Source of the DNA: Verrucomicrobiota bacterium
Lineage (GTDB): Bacteria > Verrucomicrobiota > Verrucomicrobiia > Limisphaerales > PALSA-1396
NCBI GenBank assembly: GCA_016200005.1
Contig: JACQFP010000070.1
Coordinates: 1-40,668, forward strand
Reading direction: 5' to 3'
DNA length: 40,668 bases
Both the position numbers and the translations under genes were made by a program. This document shows, piece by piece, positions 7,393 to 16,558 of this stretch. A model generated the notes under the pieces. The model was not told the origin of the DNA and made no database searches. It worked only from the letters and a program-made list of their open reading frames with translations. How positions within the stretch are numbered: position 1 is the first letter of the stretch; each line of letters opens with the position of its first letter.

Positions 7393-7956
7393 ATGAAGCA
7401 ACGCTGTCATTGGGCCACCACCGAACTGGCCATCCGCTATCACGATGAGGATTGGGGCGTGCCTGTCCACGATGACCGGCTGACCTTCGAGTTTCTCGTG
7501 CTCGAAGGCGCGCAGGCCGGGCTGAGTTGGAACACCATCCTCCTGAAACGCGCGCGTTACCGCGAAGTATTCGACAACTTCGATCCGGCAGTTGTGGCGC
7601 GCTATGATCAACGCAAGGTGAAACAACTCCTGGCCGACCCCGGCATCATCCGCAACCGCCTCAAAATCGCTTCGGCGATTCACAACGCCAAGCGCTTCCT
7701 CGCCGTGCAGGAGGAGTTCGGCAGTTTCGACGCCTACATCTGGCGGTTCGTTGATGGCCGCCCGAAAGTCAACCACTGGCGAACCTCGAAACAGATTCCT
7801 GCTCGCACGCCGGAGTCCGACGCGCTGAGCAAGGATTTGATCCAGCGCGGTTTCAAGTTTGTCGGCTCGACGATTTGTTATGCGCACATGCAGGCGACCG
7901 GCATGGTGAACGATCATCTCGTGAGTTGCTTTCGCCATCGGGAAGTCGGCCGCTGA
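7393..7956 (+). CDS. tag: DNA-3-methyladenine glycosylase I
   Basis: This 187-residue protein is exactly the length of E. coli Tag. It removes 3-methyladenine from alkylated DNA in base-excision repair. Every residue I can check sits at the E. coli number: zinc ligands Cys5, His17, His175 and Cys179, and active-site Glu38 and Trp46 in LEGAQAGLSW. The motif YHDEDWGVPVHDD is also the family signature. It is followed after 12 bases by an O-methyltransferase gene with a good ribosome-binding site (AAGGAG), so the two are probably co-transcribed. Confidence 0.97.
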   Translation: MKQRCHWATTELAIRYHDEDWGVPVHDDRLTFEFLVLEGAQAGLSWNTILLKRARYREVFDNFDPAVVARYDQRKVKQLLADPGIIRNRLKIASAIHNAKRFLAVQEEFGSFDAYIWRFVDGRPKVNHWRTSKQIPARTPESDALSKDLIQRGFKFVGSTICYAHMQATGMVNDHLVSCFRHREVGR

Positions 7957-7968
7957 CCTCAAGGAGAC

Positions 7969-8628
7969 ATGAGACTCAAATATCTCTCGCTAAACGACCC
8001 GCTCTATCGCTACGTCTGCCGATCCCGCAGTCACGCCGACGATCCGGTTCTGGACGCCTTGCGCGCGCAGACCGAGGCGTTGGGCGACGTTGCCAAAATG
8101 CAAATCAGCCGCGAGCAAGGCAGTTTCATGACCCTGCTGGTCGCCGCCATCGGCGCCAAGTCTGCCATCGAGGTTGGCACCTTCACCGGTTACAGTTCCA
8201 TCTGCATCGCGCGCGGGTTGCCGAAGACGGGTCGGTTGCTGTGTCTGGACGCCAACTCAGAATGGACGGCCATCGCGCGAAAGTTTTGGAAGCTGGCAGG
8301 AGTGGAAAAGAAAATCGAACTTCGGCTGGGCGACGCCATATCAACTTTAAGGAAGCTCAAGCCGCGCGTGAAGTTTGACTTCGCCTTCATCGACGCGGAC
8401 AAGACTGCATACGACACCTATTACGAATTGATTCTGCCGCGCGTCAAACCAAACGGTCTGATCCTGTTCGACAACATGCTCTGGGGTGGACACCTGGGCC
8501 GTGGCCGCGTGAAAAACGCTTCCGGTCGCACCATCGACGAGTTGAACCACAAACTGGCGAACGATCCGCGCGTTGAGTCAGTGCTGCTGCCGGTGGCCGA
8601 CGGTATTCAACTGTCTCGAAAGCGGTGA
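7969..8628 (+). CDS. SAM-dependent O-methyltransferase, family 3 (COMT-like)
   Basis: This 219-residue class I methyltransferase has motif I EVGTFTGYSS, the acidic ribose-binding region CLDANSE, the metal-binding FIDADKTAYDTYYE and DNMLWGG, all as in family 3 catechol O-methyltransferase-like enzymes, which use a divalent metal. The N-terminal MQISREQGSFM is the usual substrate-pocket segment of the group. The substrate cannot be told. An AAGGAG ribosome-binding site lies just before the ATG, and the gene follows tag by 12 bases. It ends 2 bases from the convergent Smr gene. Confidence 0.93.
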   Translation: MRLKYLSLNDPLYRYVCRSRSHADDPVLDALRAQTEALGDVAKMQISREQGSFMTLLVAAIGAKSAIEVGTFTGYSSICIARGLPKTGRLLCLDANSEWTAIARKFWKLAGVEKKIELRLGDAISTLRKLKPRVKFDFAFIDADKTAYDTYYELILPRVKPNGLILFDNMLWGGHLGRGRVKNASGRTIDELNHKLANDPRVESVLLPVADGIQLSRKR

Positions 8629-8630
8629 CG

Positions 8631-8909
8631 TCATCGCAGATTCGGTTTCAGGTGCACAATCGTTGCGCCCCAACCGCCAAAATGTTCACTCGCGAGCGCG
8701 TAAGAAATCACTGCCGGATGTTTCGAAAGAACGGAGTGAACCGTTCGTCGCAAATTGCCGATCCCTTTGCCATGAATGATTCGCACCCGCAGGATGCCGC
8801 GCGCCTGACACGCTGCCAGATAATCCAGCACCAGGTCCTTCACCTCGCGCGGTTTGAACGTGTGCAAATCGAGCACACCATCGATGGGCAGTTCAATCGG
8901 CTCGTCCAT
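8631..8909 (-). CDS. Stand-alone Smr-domain protein
   Basis: This 92-residue protein is almost entirely a Smr domain. It has the N-terminal LDLHTFKPREVKDLVLDYL (the LDLH motif), then RVRIIHGKGIGNLRRTV, the HGxGxG loop, and a C-terminal GGWGATIVHLK strand. Smr domains from MutS2 and small MutS-related proteins are endonucleases acting on branched DNA or on ribosome-bound mRNA (family knowledge). With no ATPase part it may work alone or with a partner. It is transcribed away from the GNAT gene and converges on the methyltransferase. Confidence 0.92.
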   Translation of the reverse strand: MDEPIELPIDGVLDLHTFKPREVKDLVLDYLAACQARGILRVRIIHGKGIGNLRRTVHSVLSKHPAVISYALASEHFGGWGATIVHLKPNLR

Positions 8910-8967
8910 GCGGGCGCCATGATCGGTTGGCTTTGAGGAAAGGGAAGAATTGATTTAGGTAGAAAGC

Positions 8968-9447
8968 ATTTTATACTCAGCCATCAACCTAAACATCCGA
9001 CAAGCCAGACCATCCGATGTTGCCGTCATTGCCGATTTCAATGCGCGGCTGGCGCAGGAGACGGAACATCGCCAGCTCGATGTCGCACGACTTGCGCAAG
9101 GCGTCGGTGCGCTGTTGAGCGATCCGGTGAAAGGCACGTATTTCGTGGCCGAGATGGACGGCGAGGTTGTCGGCCAGTTGCTCATCACTTACGAATGGAG
9201 CGACTGGCGGAACGGACATTTCTGGTGGATTCAAAGCGTGTATGTGAAGGAAGCATTGCGCAGTCGTGGAATTTTCCGCGCGCTGTTCGCGCACGTGCAG
9301 AAGCTGGCGAAAGCGCGCAAGGACGTTTGCGGGCTTCGCCTTTACATGGACGCCCACAATGCAACCGCCCGGAAAACATACGAGCGGTTGGGCCTCAAAC
9401 AGACGAACTACGAACTGTTCGAGCTGGAATTTGTGCTCACCAAGTGA
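8968..9447 (+). CDS. GNAT-family N-acetyltransferase, probable ATT start
   Basis: The frame from 8983 reads INLNIRQARPSDVAVIADFN, a standard GNAT beta1-alpha1, then TYFVAEMDGEVVGQLLI, the central VYVKEALRSRGIFRALF (acetyl-CoA binding RxxGI), and the closing NATARKTYERLGL. The conserved N-terminus proves that translation starts well before the first usual start codon, a TTG at 9115. An in-frame TAG sits at 8956-8958, and between it and the homology there is no ATG, GTG or TTG. The best candidate is ATT at 8968, about 8 bases after an AGG. Either ATT is used, or a start codon was lost by mutation. The M20 peptidase follows after 10 bases. Substrate unknown. Confidence 0.85.
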   Translation: MLYSAINLNIRQARPSDVAVIADFNARLAQETEHRQLDVARLAQGVGALLSDPVKGTYFVAEMDGEVVGQLLITYEWSDWRNGHFWWIQSVYVKEALRSRGIFRALFAHVQKLAKARKDVCGLRLYMDAHNATARKTYERLGLKQTNYELFELEFVLTK

Positions 9448-9457
9448 AAGGAAGAAT

Positions 9458-10801
9458 ATGAAACGATCATTCCCAATGTCGCTTTGTCTGCTTTCGGCGT
9501 CGCTCGTGCCCTTGGCCGCGAACGCGCAAGCCGTTACCGCATTGCGCGATTTGGTCCAGACGCGTGTCAAGCAGGAGTACCCCAGCCTCTTCGACCTCTA
9601 CAAACATCTGCACGCGCATCCGGAACTTTCTTTTCACGAAGAAAAGACTTCCGAGCGGATCGCGCAAGAACTCAAGCAGGCCGGCTTTGAAGTCACCACA
9701 CACGTCGGCGGCTATGGCGTGGTTGGCGTGCTGCGTAATGGTGACGGCCCGACCATTCTGGTGCGCACGGACATGGACGCGTTGCCCGTCAAGGAGCAGA
9801 CCGCCCTGCCCTACGCAAGCGCCGTCACCGCCAAGAACGAACAAGGCAATGACGTCCCGGTCATGCACGCCTGCGGTCACGACGCGAACATGACGTGCTT
9901 CATCGGCACGGTGCGCACCTTGGCGCAAATCAAGGAGCATTGGCGCGGCACGCTGGTGATGATCGGCCAACCGGCCGAGGAACGCGGCGGCGGCGCGCGC
10001 AAGCTGTTGGCCGATGGTCTGTTCAAGCGGTTTCCGCGACCGGATTTCTGTCTCGCACTGCATGACGAAGCGGAACTGCCAGCCGGCAGCATCGGCTTCA
10101 CGCCGGGTTACGCCATGGCCAACGTCGATTCAGTGGACGTGACCATCCGCGGCGTCGGCGGTCACGGTGCCTACCCGCACACCACGAAAGACCCGGTCGT
10201 GCTCGCAGCGGAAACCGTGCTCGCGCTCCAAACCATCGTGAGCCGTGAAATCCAACCCGGTGAACCGGCGGTGGTCACGGTGGGTTCGATTCATGGCGGC
10301 ACCAAACACAACATTATTCCTGACGAAGTGCGGCTCCAATTGACCGTGCGTTCCTACACCGACGAAGTCCGCAAGCAGACCCTTGACGCCATCAAGCGCA
10401 TCACGCGCGGTCTGGCCATCGCTGCCGGAATGCCGGAAGACCGGCTGCCAGTGGTTCAACTCGGCGACGATTTCACGCCCGCCACTTACAATGATCCAGC
10501 GTTGACGGGGCGGGTGGTCGGTGTGTTTCGGTCCTGGCTTGGGAAGGAGCACGTCATTCAACGGAAACCGGTGATGGGTGGCGAGGACTTCGGCGAATAC
10601 GGTCGCACTGAACACAAAATTCCCATCTGCATGTTTTTCGTGGGTGGGGTGAATCCCGACGCGGTCAAAGAACACGAACAAGCCGGCAAGCCGCTCCCTT
10701 CCCTTCACTCGCCGCTGTGGGCGCCGTTTCCCGAACCGACGATCAAAACCGGCATCACGGCCATGACGGTGGCGGTTTTGGAATTGGCCGCCAAGCGATG
10801 A
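9458..10801 (+). CDS. Exported M20-family amidohydrolase/peptidase
   Basis: The ATG at 9458 is preceded by AAAGGAAG and opens a signal peptide (MKRSFPMSLCLLSASLVPLAANAQA); longer frames are not supported. The mature enzyme has the M20D pattern: HLHAHPELSFHEEKT, RTDMDALPVKEQT, the metal and cysteine site HACGHD, QPAEE, and the dimerisation-domain motif GGHGAYPHTTKDP. The last ligand is His in LHSPLWAPFPE. This group (hippurate hydrolase, IAA-amino acid hydrolase, carboxypeptidase Ss1-like) hydrolyses N-acyl amino acids. The usual HN/HV after the catalytic Glu region is HDE here, so the substrate is uncertain. It lies downstream of GNAT on the same strand. Confidence 0.94.
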   Translation: MKRSFPMSLCLLSASLVPLAANAQAVTALRDLVQTRVKQEYPSLFDLYKHLHAHPELSFHEEKTSERIAQELKQAGFEVTTHVGGYGVVGVLRNGDGPTILVRTDMDALPVKEQTALPYASAVTAKNEQGNDVPVMHACGHDANMTCFIGTVRTLAQIKEHWRGTLVMIGQPAEERGGGARKLLADGLFKRFPRPDFCLALHDEAELPAGSIGFTPGYAMANVDSVDVTIRGVGGHGAYPHTTKDPVVLAAETVLALQTIVSREIQPGEPAVVTVGSIHGGTKHNIIPDEVRLQLTVRSYTDEVRKQTLDAIKRITRGLAIAAGMPEDRLPVVQLGDDFTPATYNDPALTGRVVGVFRSWLGKEHVIQRKPVMGGEDFGEYGRTEHKIPICMFFVGGVNPDAVKEHEQAGKPLPSLHSPLWAPFPEPTIKTGITAMTVAVLELAAKR

Positions 10802-10853
10802 GTCGAAGAAGTTTCAGCGGTGTTGGGAAATCGAAACCAACCAAAATGAGAAG

Positions 10854-11564
10854 TCACTGAACTCCAGCCGTCGCCTCACCGGCCGCCTGCGTGGTTTGAG
10901 CGGCTTGCGCGGCTTCCACTGACGCGTAGTAAAGACCGAGATTGTGTTGGGCGGTTTTATCGCCTTGCTGCGCGGCCTTGCAAAACCACTTGAGCGCCTC
11001 GGAGAGACTCTGCGGCACACCGCGCCCGGTTTCGTAACAAAGTCCCAGGTTGCATTGCGCGGGCGCGCAGCCCTGTTCCGCCGCCGCGTGATACCATTTA
11101 GCGGCCTCGGCAAAATCCTGCGGCACGACCTGGCCCGTTTCGTAATAGACGCCCACGTTGAATTGGGCCTGTGGTTCGCCCTGCTCGGCGGCGGCGAGAT
11201 ACCATTTGAATGCCTCCGCGTAATTCTGCGAAACGCCCTGCCCGGTCTCGTAACAGACTCCCAAATTAAACTGCGCCGCCGCATCGCCCTGCTCCGCCGC
11301 TTCCCGAAACCATTTGGCCGCCAGTCCGTGTTCCTGTGGGACGCCGTGTCCGATCTGATAACAAACTCCCAGGTGACATTGCGCCAGTTCGTTCCCCTGG
11401 TCGGCGGCCCGGCGAAACCACAGCACCGCAGTTTCGTAATCCTGCGGAACGTGCTGCCCGTTTTCATAACAGATGGCCAGATAACACTGGGCATCGGCGT
11501 CGCCTTCTTCAGCAGCCTGTTTGATTTCCTCAAACGTTTGCGGTATTTGATGCTTCTTTCGCAT
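10854..11564 (-). CDS. Sel1-like repeat protein
   Basis: This 236-residue protein is built almost wholly of 36-residue Sel1-like (SLR) repeats with consensus AQxNLGVCYETGxGVPQ followed by AExKWYxxAAEQG. Five full units and a sixth partial one can be counted. The C-terminus is a short Ala/Gln-rich tail (QAAQTTQAAGEATAG). I chose the ATG at 11564 (MRKKHQ); a GTG at 11615 is also possible. No signal peptide is seen with the ATG. SLR proteins are alpha-solenoid scaffolds for protein-protein contacts; the partner is unknown. The repeats give 108-base periodicity at DNA level, which can favour copy-number change. Confidence 0.92.
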   Translation of the reverse strand: MRKKHQIPQTFEEIKQAAEEGDADAQCYLAICYENGQHVPQDYETAVLWFRRAADQGNELAQCHLGVCYQIGHGVPQEHGLAAKWFREAAEQGDAAAQFNLGVCYETGQGVSQNYAEAFKWYLAAAEQGEPQAQFNVGVYYETGQVVPQDFAEAAKWYHAAAEQGCAPAQCNLGLCYETGRGVPQSLSEALKWFCKAAQQGDKTAQHNLGLYYASVEAAQAAQTTQAAGEATAGVQ

Positions 11565-11828
11565 TTGAACGCGCAGCCGGCCGATCAGTCCTGAATAATT
11601 AAAATCAACAAGCACACAACCTGTAACGCAGCGGCGCTCGTTGGGTTACGCCAACAGCATAAGGATGGCGGCCTTAAAATCAAGTTGCGTTTTGCTTCAC
11701 CCTCAGCCCCGGTTTGCCAGCAGCCACCTCTGCAATTGAAAGCTTGGCCGCCCCGCCAATCTTGGATATATCCAATCCAGTTGATTTTAAGCCCGGAACA
11801 AACATGTCCCTGTCTGCAACCCTGCCCC

Positions 11829-14219
11829 ATGAAACGTGCTGAACTCGCAGCCGTCACCCTCCTGCTGATGGCAATGATCGCGAAGCCGACCGCCGGCGGA
11901 GTGCAATCAGTTGAAGCGCCAACGGACGCGGGAGGCGCGCCCAGCCAGGAAATCTTCGCCCTCACCTTGAATGATTCACGCACCACTCCCAGTTGGATTC
12001 TGAACCGCGCCCAGTGCCGCGTCGTGACCGTCGAAAAGCAACGCTGCCTGCAGATCGAGTCGGACACGGACGCCTACTCCAAAGTCGAATGGCACATTCA
12101 ATTCTGTGAATTGACTCCGCTGGCCGGTCAGAGCGTGGTGCTGGAGATTGAATTCCTCGACCAGGGGGCGGGTGTAATCGAGCCGAGATTACTGATCGCG
12201 CCCGGCGTTTCCGAGCCCGCGCTTCAGCCCGCCCGAAAAAGTTCCTACACCCGTCTGAACACACTCCAGTTGCGCCGGGGCTGGTTCGAATTTCAAATTC
12301 CGACGCAGAGCAACCTCGCTCCTGGCAAATCTGAACTCCGCATCACTGGCCTCCAACACTTGAAAGGCATCCGCCTGTTGCCGCAGCAATCCGAAGCCGC
12401 GTGGAACGCCATGAGGTCCTCCGTGCCGAAGGATGTTCGGCCCATGGTCAAGCTAAAGAAACCGATGGAACTTGTCACCACCGCCGGCGTGGACGTGCTG
12501 GGCGACATGTCCGCCTTGTCGGCTTCACTCGACGCCCTCAACGATCTCGCACCACTGGCCCGCGTGCTCGGTTTCACTTCCATCGAAAGTTACGTGACGT
12601 GGAAACGTCTGGAGCCGCGTCGCGAAGGCGAATTTGATTTCAGTTTTTACGACGCGATCGTGAAGCGGCTCGCGGAATACAAATTGAAATGGTTTCCACT
12701 GCTCATCGTCGGCTCCGGCTACGCGTTGCCGGATTGGTTTTTGGAGAGCAAGGAGTACGTCGGCTTCGTTTGCCTGGAGCACGGCCTGACGAATTCCATC
12801 CAAAGCATCTGGAGTCCGTATCAACGCCGTCACGTCACACGATTTCTCCAGGCCTTCGGCCAACACTACGAGCCGATGGGCGTGTTGGAAGGCGTGCGGC
12901 TAGGCCCGAGCGGCAATTACGGCGAGTCCCAATATCCCGCCAGTGGAAGCTGGGGCGCGAAGAATGAAAAGATGCACATTCACGTCGGCTGGTGGGCGGG
13001 CGACACTTACGGGCGCGAGGATTTTCGGCGTTCAATGCAGAAACAATACAAAACGGTGGACGCGCTGAACCAGGCTTGGGAATCAAACTTCCATTCATTC
13101 GATGAAATCAACCCGGTGCTGCCCATCACAATCATTTCCCGCCGGCAGCGGGTGGACTTTGCCGCGTGGTACACGGACTCCATGTCCGCGTGGTGCGAAT
13201 GGTGGGCGCGCGAAGCACGGCGCGCCATGCCCAAGACGCGCATCTACCAATCCGCCGGCGGCTGGGGTTTTCGTGAGGCAGGCACGGATTACTCGGCGCA
13301 GACCAAAGCCATGAAAGACATCAACGGCGGTGTCCGGCTCACGAATGAAACGGACAGTTACGAGCAAAACTTTTACGCCACGCATCTTGCGGCCACGGCG
13401 GCGCGACTCTACGGCGCGAGTCTAGGCTATGAACCGGCTGGTTCGCACACGGCGCGGGGCACGGTCGCTCGCATTTTCAACACCACCGCCACCAAGGGCG
13501 ATCACCTCTTCACCTATCACGGCAACGTGTTCAACCACCAACTGGCCATCGCCAAGTGGTTGAAATACCTGCCCGTGCTGGACAGCCGCCAGAACACGAT
13601 CATCGATGTGGCGGTGTATTATCCCGAAACAGAAAACCAGTTGAGCGACGCGCCGTTTCGTTATCTCTACGCGTGGGGCTTCAATCCGATCGCGCGCGAA
13701 ATCCGCCGGGTCGTGGACGTGGATTATCTGGACGAGCGGCTGATCCGTGACGGTTTCTTGGACCGCTACAAAGTCCTCGTGTTCACCTGGGGCAATCGCA
13801 TCGAAGCCGACGTGCAGAAGATCATTGATGCGTGGCTACGGAAAGGTGGCACCGTCATCTATCCTTCTTATCCCCGCCAACCTCAGGAAACGATTGAAGG
13901 CGACACGACGATCTTTCAGCGCTGGATGAAAGGTGACACGGGCCGGGGCACGTTCTACAAATTCGAAGGCGACGTCGAGCCGCTCAGTTGTTACGGAGAC
14001 TTTGCGGAATCCGTGCTGCGCAAAACTACCGTGCTGCATCCGCTGACCCGCAAAGCTCTCGCGGTGACGCATCCCGACCGCGTTTTCTTCAGCGTGCAAC
14101 AGGACGGGCATTTGCTGGCGCTGAACTACGACGACAAACCCGCTCGTGTTAAGCTGGCCGGTCAATTCGATGAGACGATTGAGTCTTACGGCATCGCGCG
14201 GATTCGCCTCCGCCAATAG
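11829..14219 (+). CDS. Secreted glycoside hydrolase, GH42/GH14-like (clan GH-A type)
   Basis: The ATG at 11829 opens a signal peptide (MKRAELAAVTLLLMAMIAKP). Residues about 30-190 look like a beta-sandwich accessory domain. From about 215 to 560 there is a TIM-barrel with GFTSIESYVTWKRLEP (barrel start typical of beta-galactosidases), RLGPSGNYGESQYP with likely acid/base Glu366, and LTNETDSYEQ with possible nucleophile Glu507. The C-terminal part (about 580-720) resembles a Rossmann-like beta-galactosidase trimerisation domain (YKVLVFTWGNRIEADVQKII), ending in a short beta domain. The exact GH family and sugar cannot be fixed; GPSGxxGExxYP also recalls GH14. It is followed 78 bases on by a possible diiron protein. 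Confidence 0.8.
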   Translation: MKRAELAAVTLLLMAMIAKPTAGGVQSVEAPTDAGGAPSQEIFALTLNDSRTTPSWILNRAQCRVVTVEKQRCLQIESDTDAYSKVEWHIQFCELTPLAGQSVVLEIEFLDQGAGVIEPRLLIAPGVSEPALQPARKSSYTRLNTLQLRRGWFEFQIPTQSNLAPGKSELRITGLQHLKGIRLLPQQSEAAWNAMRSSVPKDVRPMVKLKKPMELVTTAGVDVLGDMSALSASLDALNDLAPLARVLGFTSIESYVTWKRLEPRREGEFDFSFYDAIVKRLAEYKLKWFPLLIVGSGYALPDWFLESKEYVGFVCLEHGLTNSIQSIWSPYQRRHVTRFLQAFGQHYEPMGVLEGVRLGPSGNYGESQYPASGSWGAKNEKMHIHVGWWAGDTYGREDFRRSMQKQYKTVDALNQAWESNFHSFDEINPVLPITIISRRQRVDFAAWYTDSMSAWCEWWAREARRAMPKTRIYQSAGGWGFREAGTDYSAQTKAMKDINGGVRLTNETDSYEQNFYATHLAATAARLYGASLGYEPAGSHTARGTVARIFNTTATKGDHLFTYHGNVFNHQLAIAKWLKYLPVLDSRQNTIIDVAVYYPETENQLSDAPFRYLYAWGFNPIAREIRRVVDVDYLDERLIRDGFLDRYKVLVFTWGNRIEADVQKIIDAWLRKGGTVIYPSYPRQPQETIEGDTTIFQRWMKGDTGRGTFYKFEGDVEPLSCYGDFAESVLRKTTVLHPLTRKALAVTHPDRVFFSVQQDGHLLALNYDDKPARVKLAGQFDETIESYGIARIRLRQ

Positions 14220-14297
14220 CAACGACCGTGCGCGACCACAAAATTCCCTTCGAGTTTTTCGATGGTAATGATAAGTTGCTGCTGAAACACGCTGACC

Positions 14298-15782
14298 ATG
14301 AACACCACCTATAAATCCTATCGCAACGTCCCGACGCTGGCCGGCCTGTGCTCGCTGACCGACGCAATGAAGCCCGGGTTGTCGGTCGAACAATGCGTCG
14401 CCCGCCTCAAACGATATCATTACGCGTTCAAACGGCTGCACCAGATTTTTACCGCGCGCATCACTGCCGAGCCGATCTACGAACTCAAGATGGGTTTCAG
14501 TTTGCACGCTCATCTTTGCGCCGAGCACGTCACCGCGCTGCGCAAACGCGTCGGTGAAATGCGCGAACCGCCCTTGGGTCTCGAAGTTGTTCCCGACGCC
14601 AACCTGGAGGTTTTATTTGACGAGATTCTAGCCTCACCAACAACTGAAGAGCTTCTTCTGGGCCTGTACGAAAAAGCTTTGCCTGCCCTCAGATCGGCGC
14701 TGGAACGTCATCGAGCGGACGCCAACCCCCTTGTCGACCAACCGTCGCTGCGCCTCTGCCGCTTTGCCTTGTTGGAGGTGGACGACATGCTGACATTTGG
14801 GAGGCAAGCAGTCGCTTCGCTCGTTGATGATCGTGGCAGCCGAGGTAACGAGGATCAAACTTCACAGTCGGAAGACAGTCAGAGCCTCCTCACGTCGGCT
14901 GCTACAAATAAGTGGCTGACGCTCCTCGACGATTGTCTGGCTGCCGCCGGCGGTCTTGACAGCACCGCGCAACCAGTCGCCAAGAAAATCAATCGACTCC
15001 ATTCCGCCAAGCCTTACAAATACGATTCCGTCCCGAAGCGCGACGAACGTTTTCCTGATCCTTACAACATGGGCGTCAACGCCGAAGTTTTCCTTTACGA
15101 CGAAAAATTCCCGCCCGAGCCAAAGACGCTGATGATGTTTTACAAACGCCTTCGCGAAATCGACGTGCCGGAGATGATGGCCAGCATCATCGCCGAGACG
15201 CCGGACAAACCGTGGGATTATTACCGCGACATGACCCGCCAGCTCTGGGACGAAGCCCGCCACGCGATGATGGGCGAAGTCGGGTTCGCCAACCTCGGCA
15301 TCGACTGGCCGAGCAAGGTGATGATCAACTTCACCTGGTCGCTTGCGCTCAACACACAGCTCACACCGATTGAACGCCACGCCGTCCTTTACTTCATCGA
15401 GCAGGGGTTGATGCCGAAGACGGGCAAACGGTTTGAATGGGAAGTGGGCCGCGCCTCGCACAATCCGCTCTCCGCGCTGTTTCAGGATTACGATTGGGCG
15501 GATGAAGTTCTCCACGCGCGCATCGGCCGCGACTGGTATCTCAAGGATTTCAAGAACGCGCAGGAGGCCGTCCGTTACGGCGACGAATGCTGGTCGCGCG
15601 TGCTGATGAACTGGGAAGCCTGGCGGCAGAAGGGACTGACCCAACATCGCAACTGGTGGCCGGAACTTTATCGCGATGCCTGCAAACATTGGAACGTCGA
15701 ACCCGAGCCATCCGTGTTGGCCTATTCAACGACTTACCAGACCGTCCGAGCGGATTTGAAGAATCTGGTCGGGTCGGCGTAG
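14298..15782 (+). CDS. Ferritin-like (possible diiron) protein, family not certain
   Basis: This 494-residue cytosolic protein has two ExxH motifs, E319-A-R-H322 in LWDEARHAMMGEVG and E403-V-L-H406 in ADEVLHARIGRD. Each is preceded by helices rich in acidic residues (REIDVPEMMASIIAE). This is how ferritin-like diiron proteins bind metal, and DUF455-type proteins are the closest match I recall. The N-terminal 200 residues are helical with no known motif, and residues about 180-200 (SRGNEDQTSQSEDSQS) look like a disordered linker. Function unknown. It lies between two secreted glycosidase genes on the same strand, possibly in one operon. Confidence 0.6.
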   Translation: MNTTYKSYRNVPTLAGLCSLTDAMKPGLSVEQCVARLKRYHYAFKRLHQIFTARITAEPIYELKMGFSLHAHLCAEHVTALRKRVGEMREPPLGLEVVPDANLEVLFDEILASPTTEELLLGLYEKALPALRSALERHRADANPLVDQPSLRLCRFALLEVDDMLTFGRQAVASLVDDRGSRGNEDQTSQSEDSQSLLTSAATNKWLTLLDDCLAAAGGLDSTAQPVAKKINRLHSAKPYKYDSVPKRDERFPDPYNMGVNAEVFLYDEKFPPEPKTLMMFYKRLREIDVPEMMASIIAETPDKPWDYYRDMTRQLWDEARHAMMGEVGFANLGIDWPSKVMINFTWSLALNTQLTPIERHAVLYFIEQGLMPKTGKRFEWEVGRASHNPLSALFQDYDWADEVLHARIGRDWYLKDFKNAQEAVRYGDECWSRVLMNWEAWRQKGLTQHRNWWPELYRDACKHWNVEPEPSVLAYSTTYQTVRADLKNLVGSA

Positions 15783-15812
15783 ACGCGGCATTTAGCCGTG
15801 CAGTGATATTCT

Positions 15813-16397
15813 GTGAAGTTTATCGACTACATCATCATCGCAGCCGTTGTTGCAGCCACCGTTGTCGGTTTCGCCGGATATTCGCTCGAGGCAGCTCTGC
15901 TCACGTTCGCCATCATCACGGTTGCTTCGTGGCATTTCTACGACTCGTCTGCGTGGTTTGCAGGACCTGTGAAAAATCCTCGAAGCCATCAAGCGACAAA
16001 TTCCTGCGCTGCGGAAAGTGCTGTGAGGACGGATGGACATTCGTTGGCTCAACTTCCGCGGGAGGAACTTTTTGCGAAAGCCGAGAGGACGGTCCAAAGC
16101 ACGATCGAACGTTTCCCTGATGAGCTCAAGGGAGAGGCCAAAAAGCTCCCGTGCTTATTGAAGAACTGGGCCGAGGCAAAGACCTCCGGCAGCACTTTGG
16201 GCCACTACATCGGATTTGAGATTGGTCGGCTTTCGGAGTGTAATGGGCCTATAATCCTTTATCTCGGTGCGATACAGGAGTACTGCACGGAAAACGGTTT
16301 GGACTTTGAAGAGGAAGTTCGGAAGACGTACTTGCACGAGTTTGGCCATCATCTTGGCTGGGACGAAGGCGAGCTTGAAAAGCGAGGACTGGCCTAG
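15813..16397 (+). CDS. Membrane-anchored minimal zincin (DUF1025-like metallopeptidase)
   Basis: The GTG at 15813 begins a 194-residue protein. The first 45 residues form one or two membrane helices (YIIIAAVVAATVVGFAGYSL and LLTFAIITVASWHFY). A linker follows, then a domain from about residue 85 that ends in HEFGHHLGWDEGELEKRGL, with His175, Glu176, His179 and a downstream Glu187. This HExxHHxGxxE end, with LY near IILYLGAIQEYC, is the minimal zincin pattern of the DUF1025 family, normally a soluble protein of about 130 residues. The membrane extension is the odd part. Substrate unknown. Confidence 0.8.
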   Translation: MKFIDYIIIAAVVAATVVGFAGYSLEAALLTFAIITVASWHFYDSSAWFAGPVKNPRSHQATNSCAAESAVRTDGHSLAQLPREELFAKAERTVQSTIERFPDELKGEAKKLPCLLKNWAEAKTSGSTLGHYIGFEIGRLSECNGPIILYLGAIQEYCTENGLDFEEEVRKTYLHEFGHHLGWDEGELEKRGLA

Positions 16398-16558
16398 ATT
16401 TACGCGGACCTGTGTGAAAAATATCTTGTGGGTTCGAGGTTGATTGTTCGCCTTGGAAAATGTCCCCGCGTCAGAAGTTTGTCTCCGTCACTTCCCCTTT
16501 CCTCTCCACCGTTCCAATAGAGCTTGGTTGCAGGCCCAGATGCAGCTATGCTGCGACC

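Noticed and set aside
9266-9457. N-terminal extension of the M20 peptidase in the same frame
   Set aside because: It overlaps the GNAT gene in another frame and would hide the clear signal peptide that starts at 9458.
10854-11564. 108-base periodic DNA that could pass for a repeat array
   Set aside because: It is the coding sequence of Sel1-like protein repeats; units differ at wobble positions and have no spacers.
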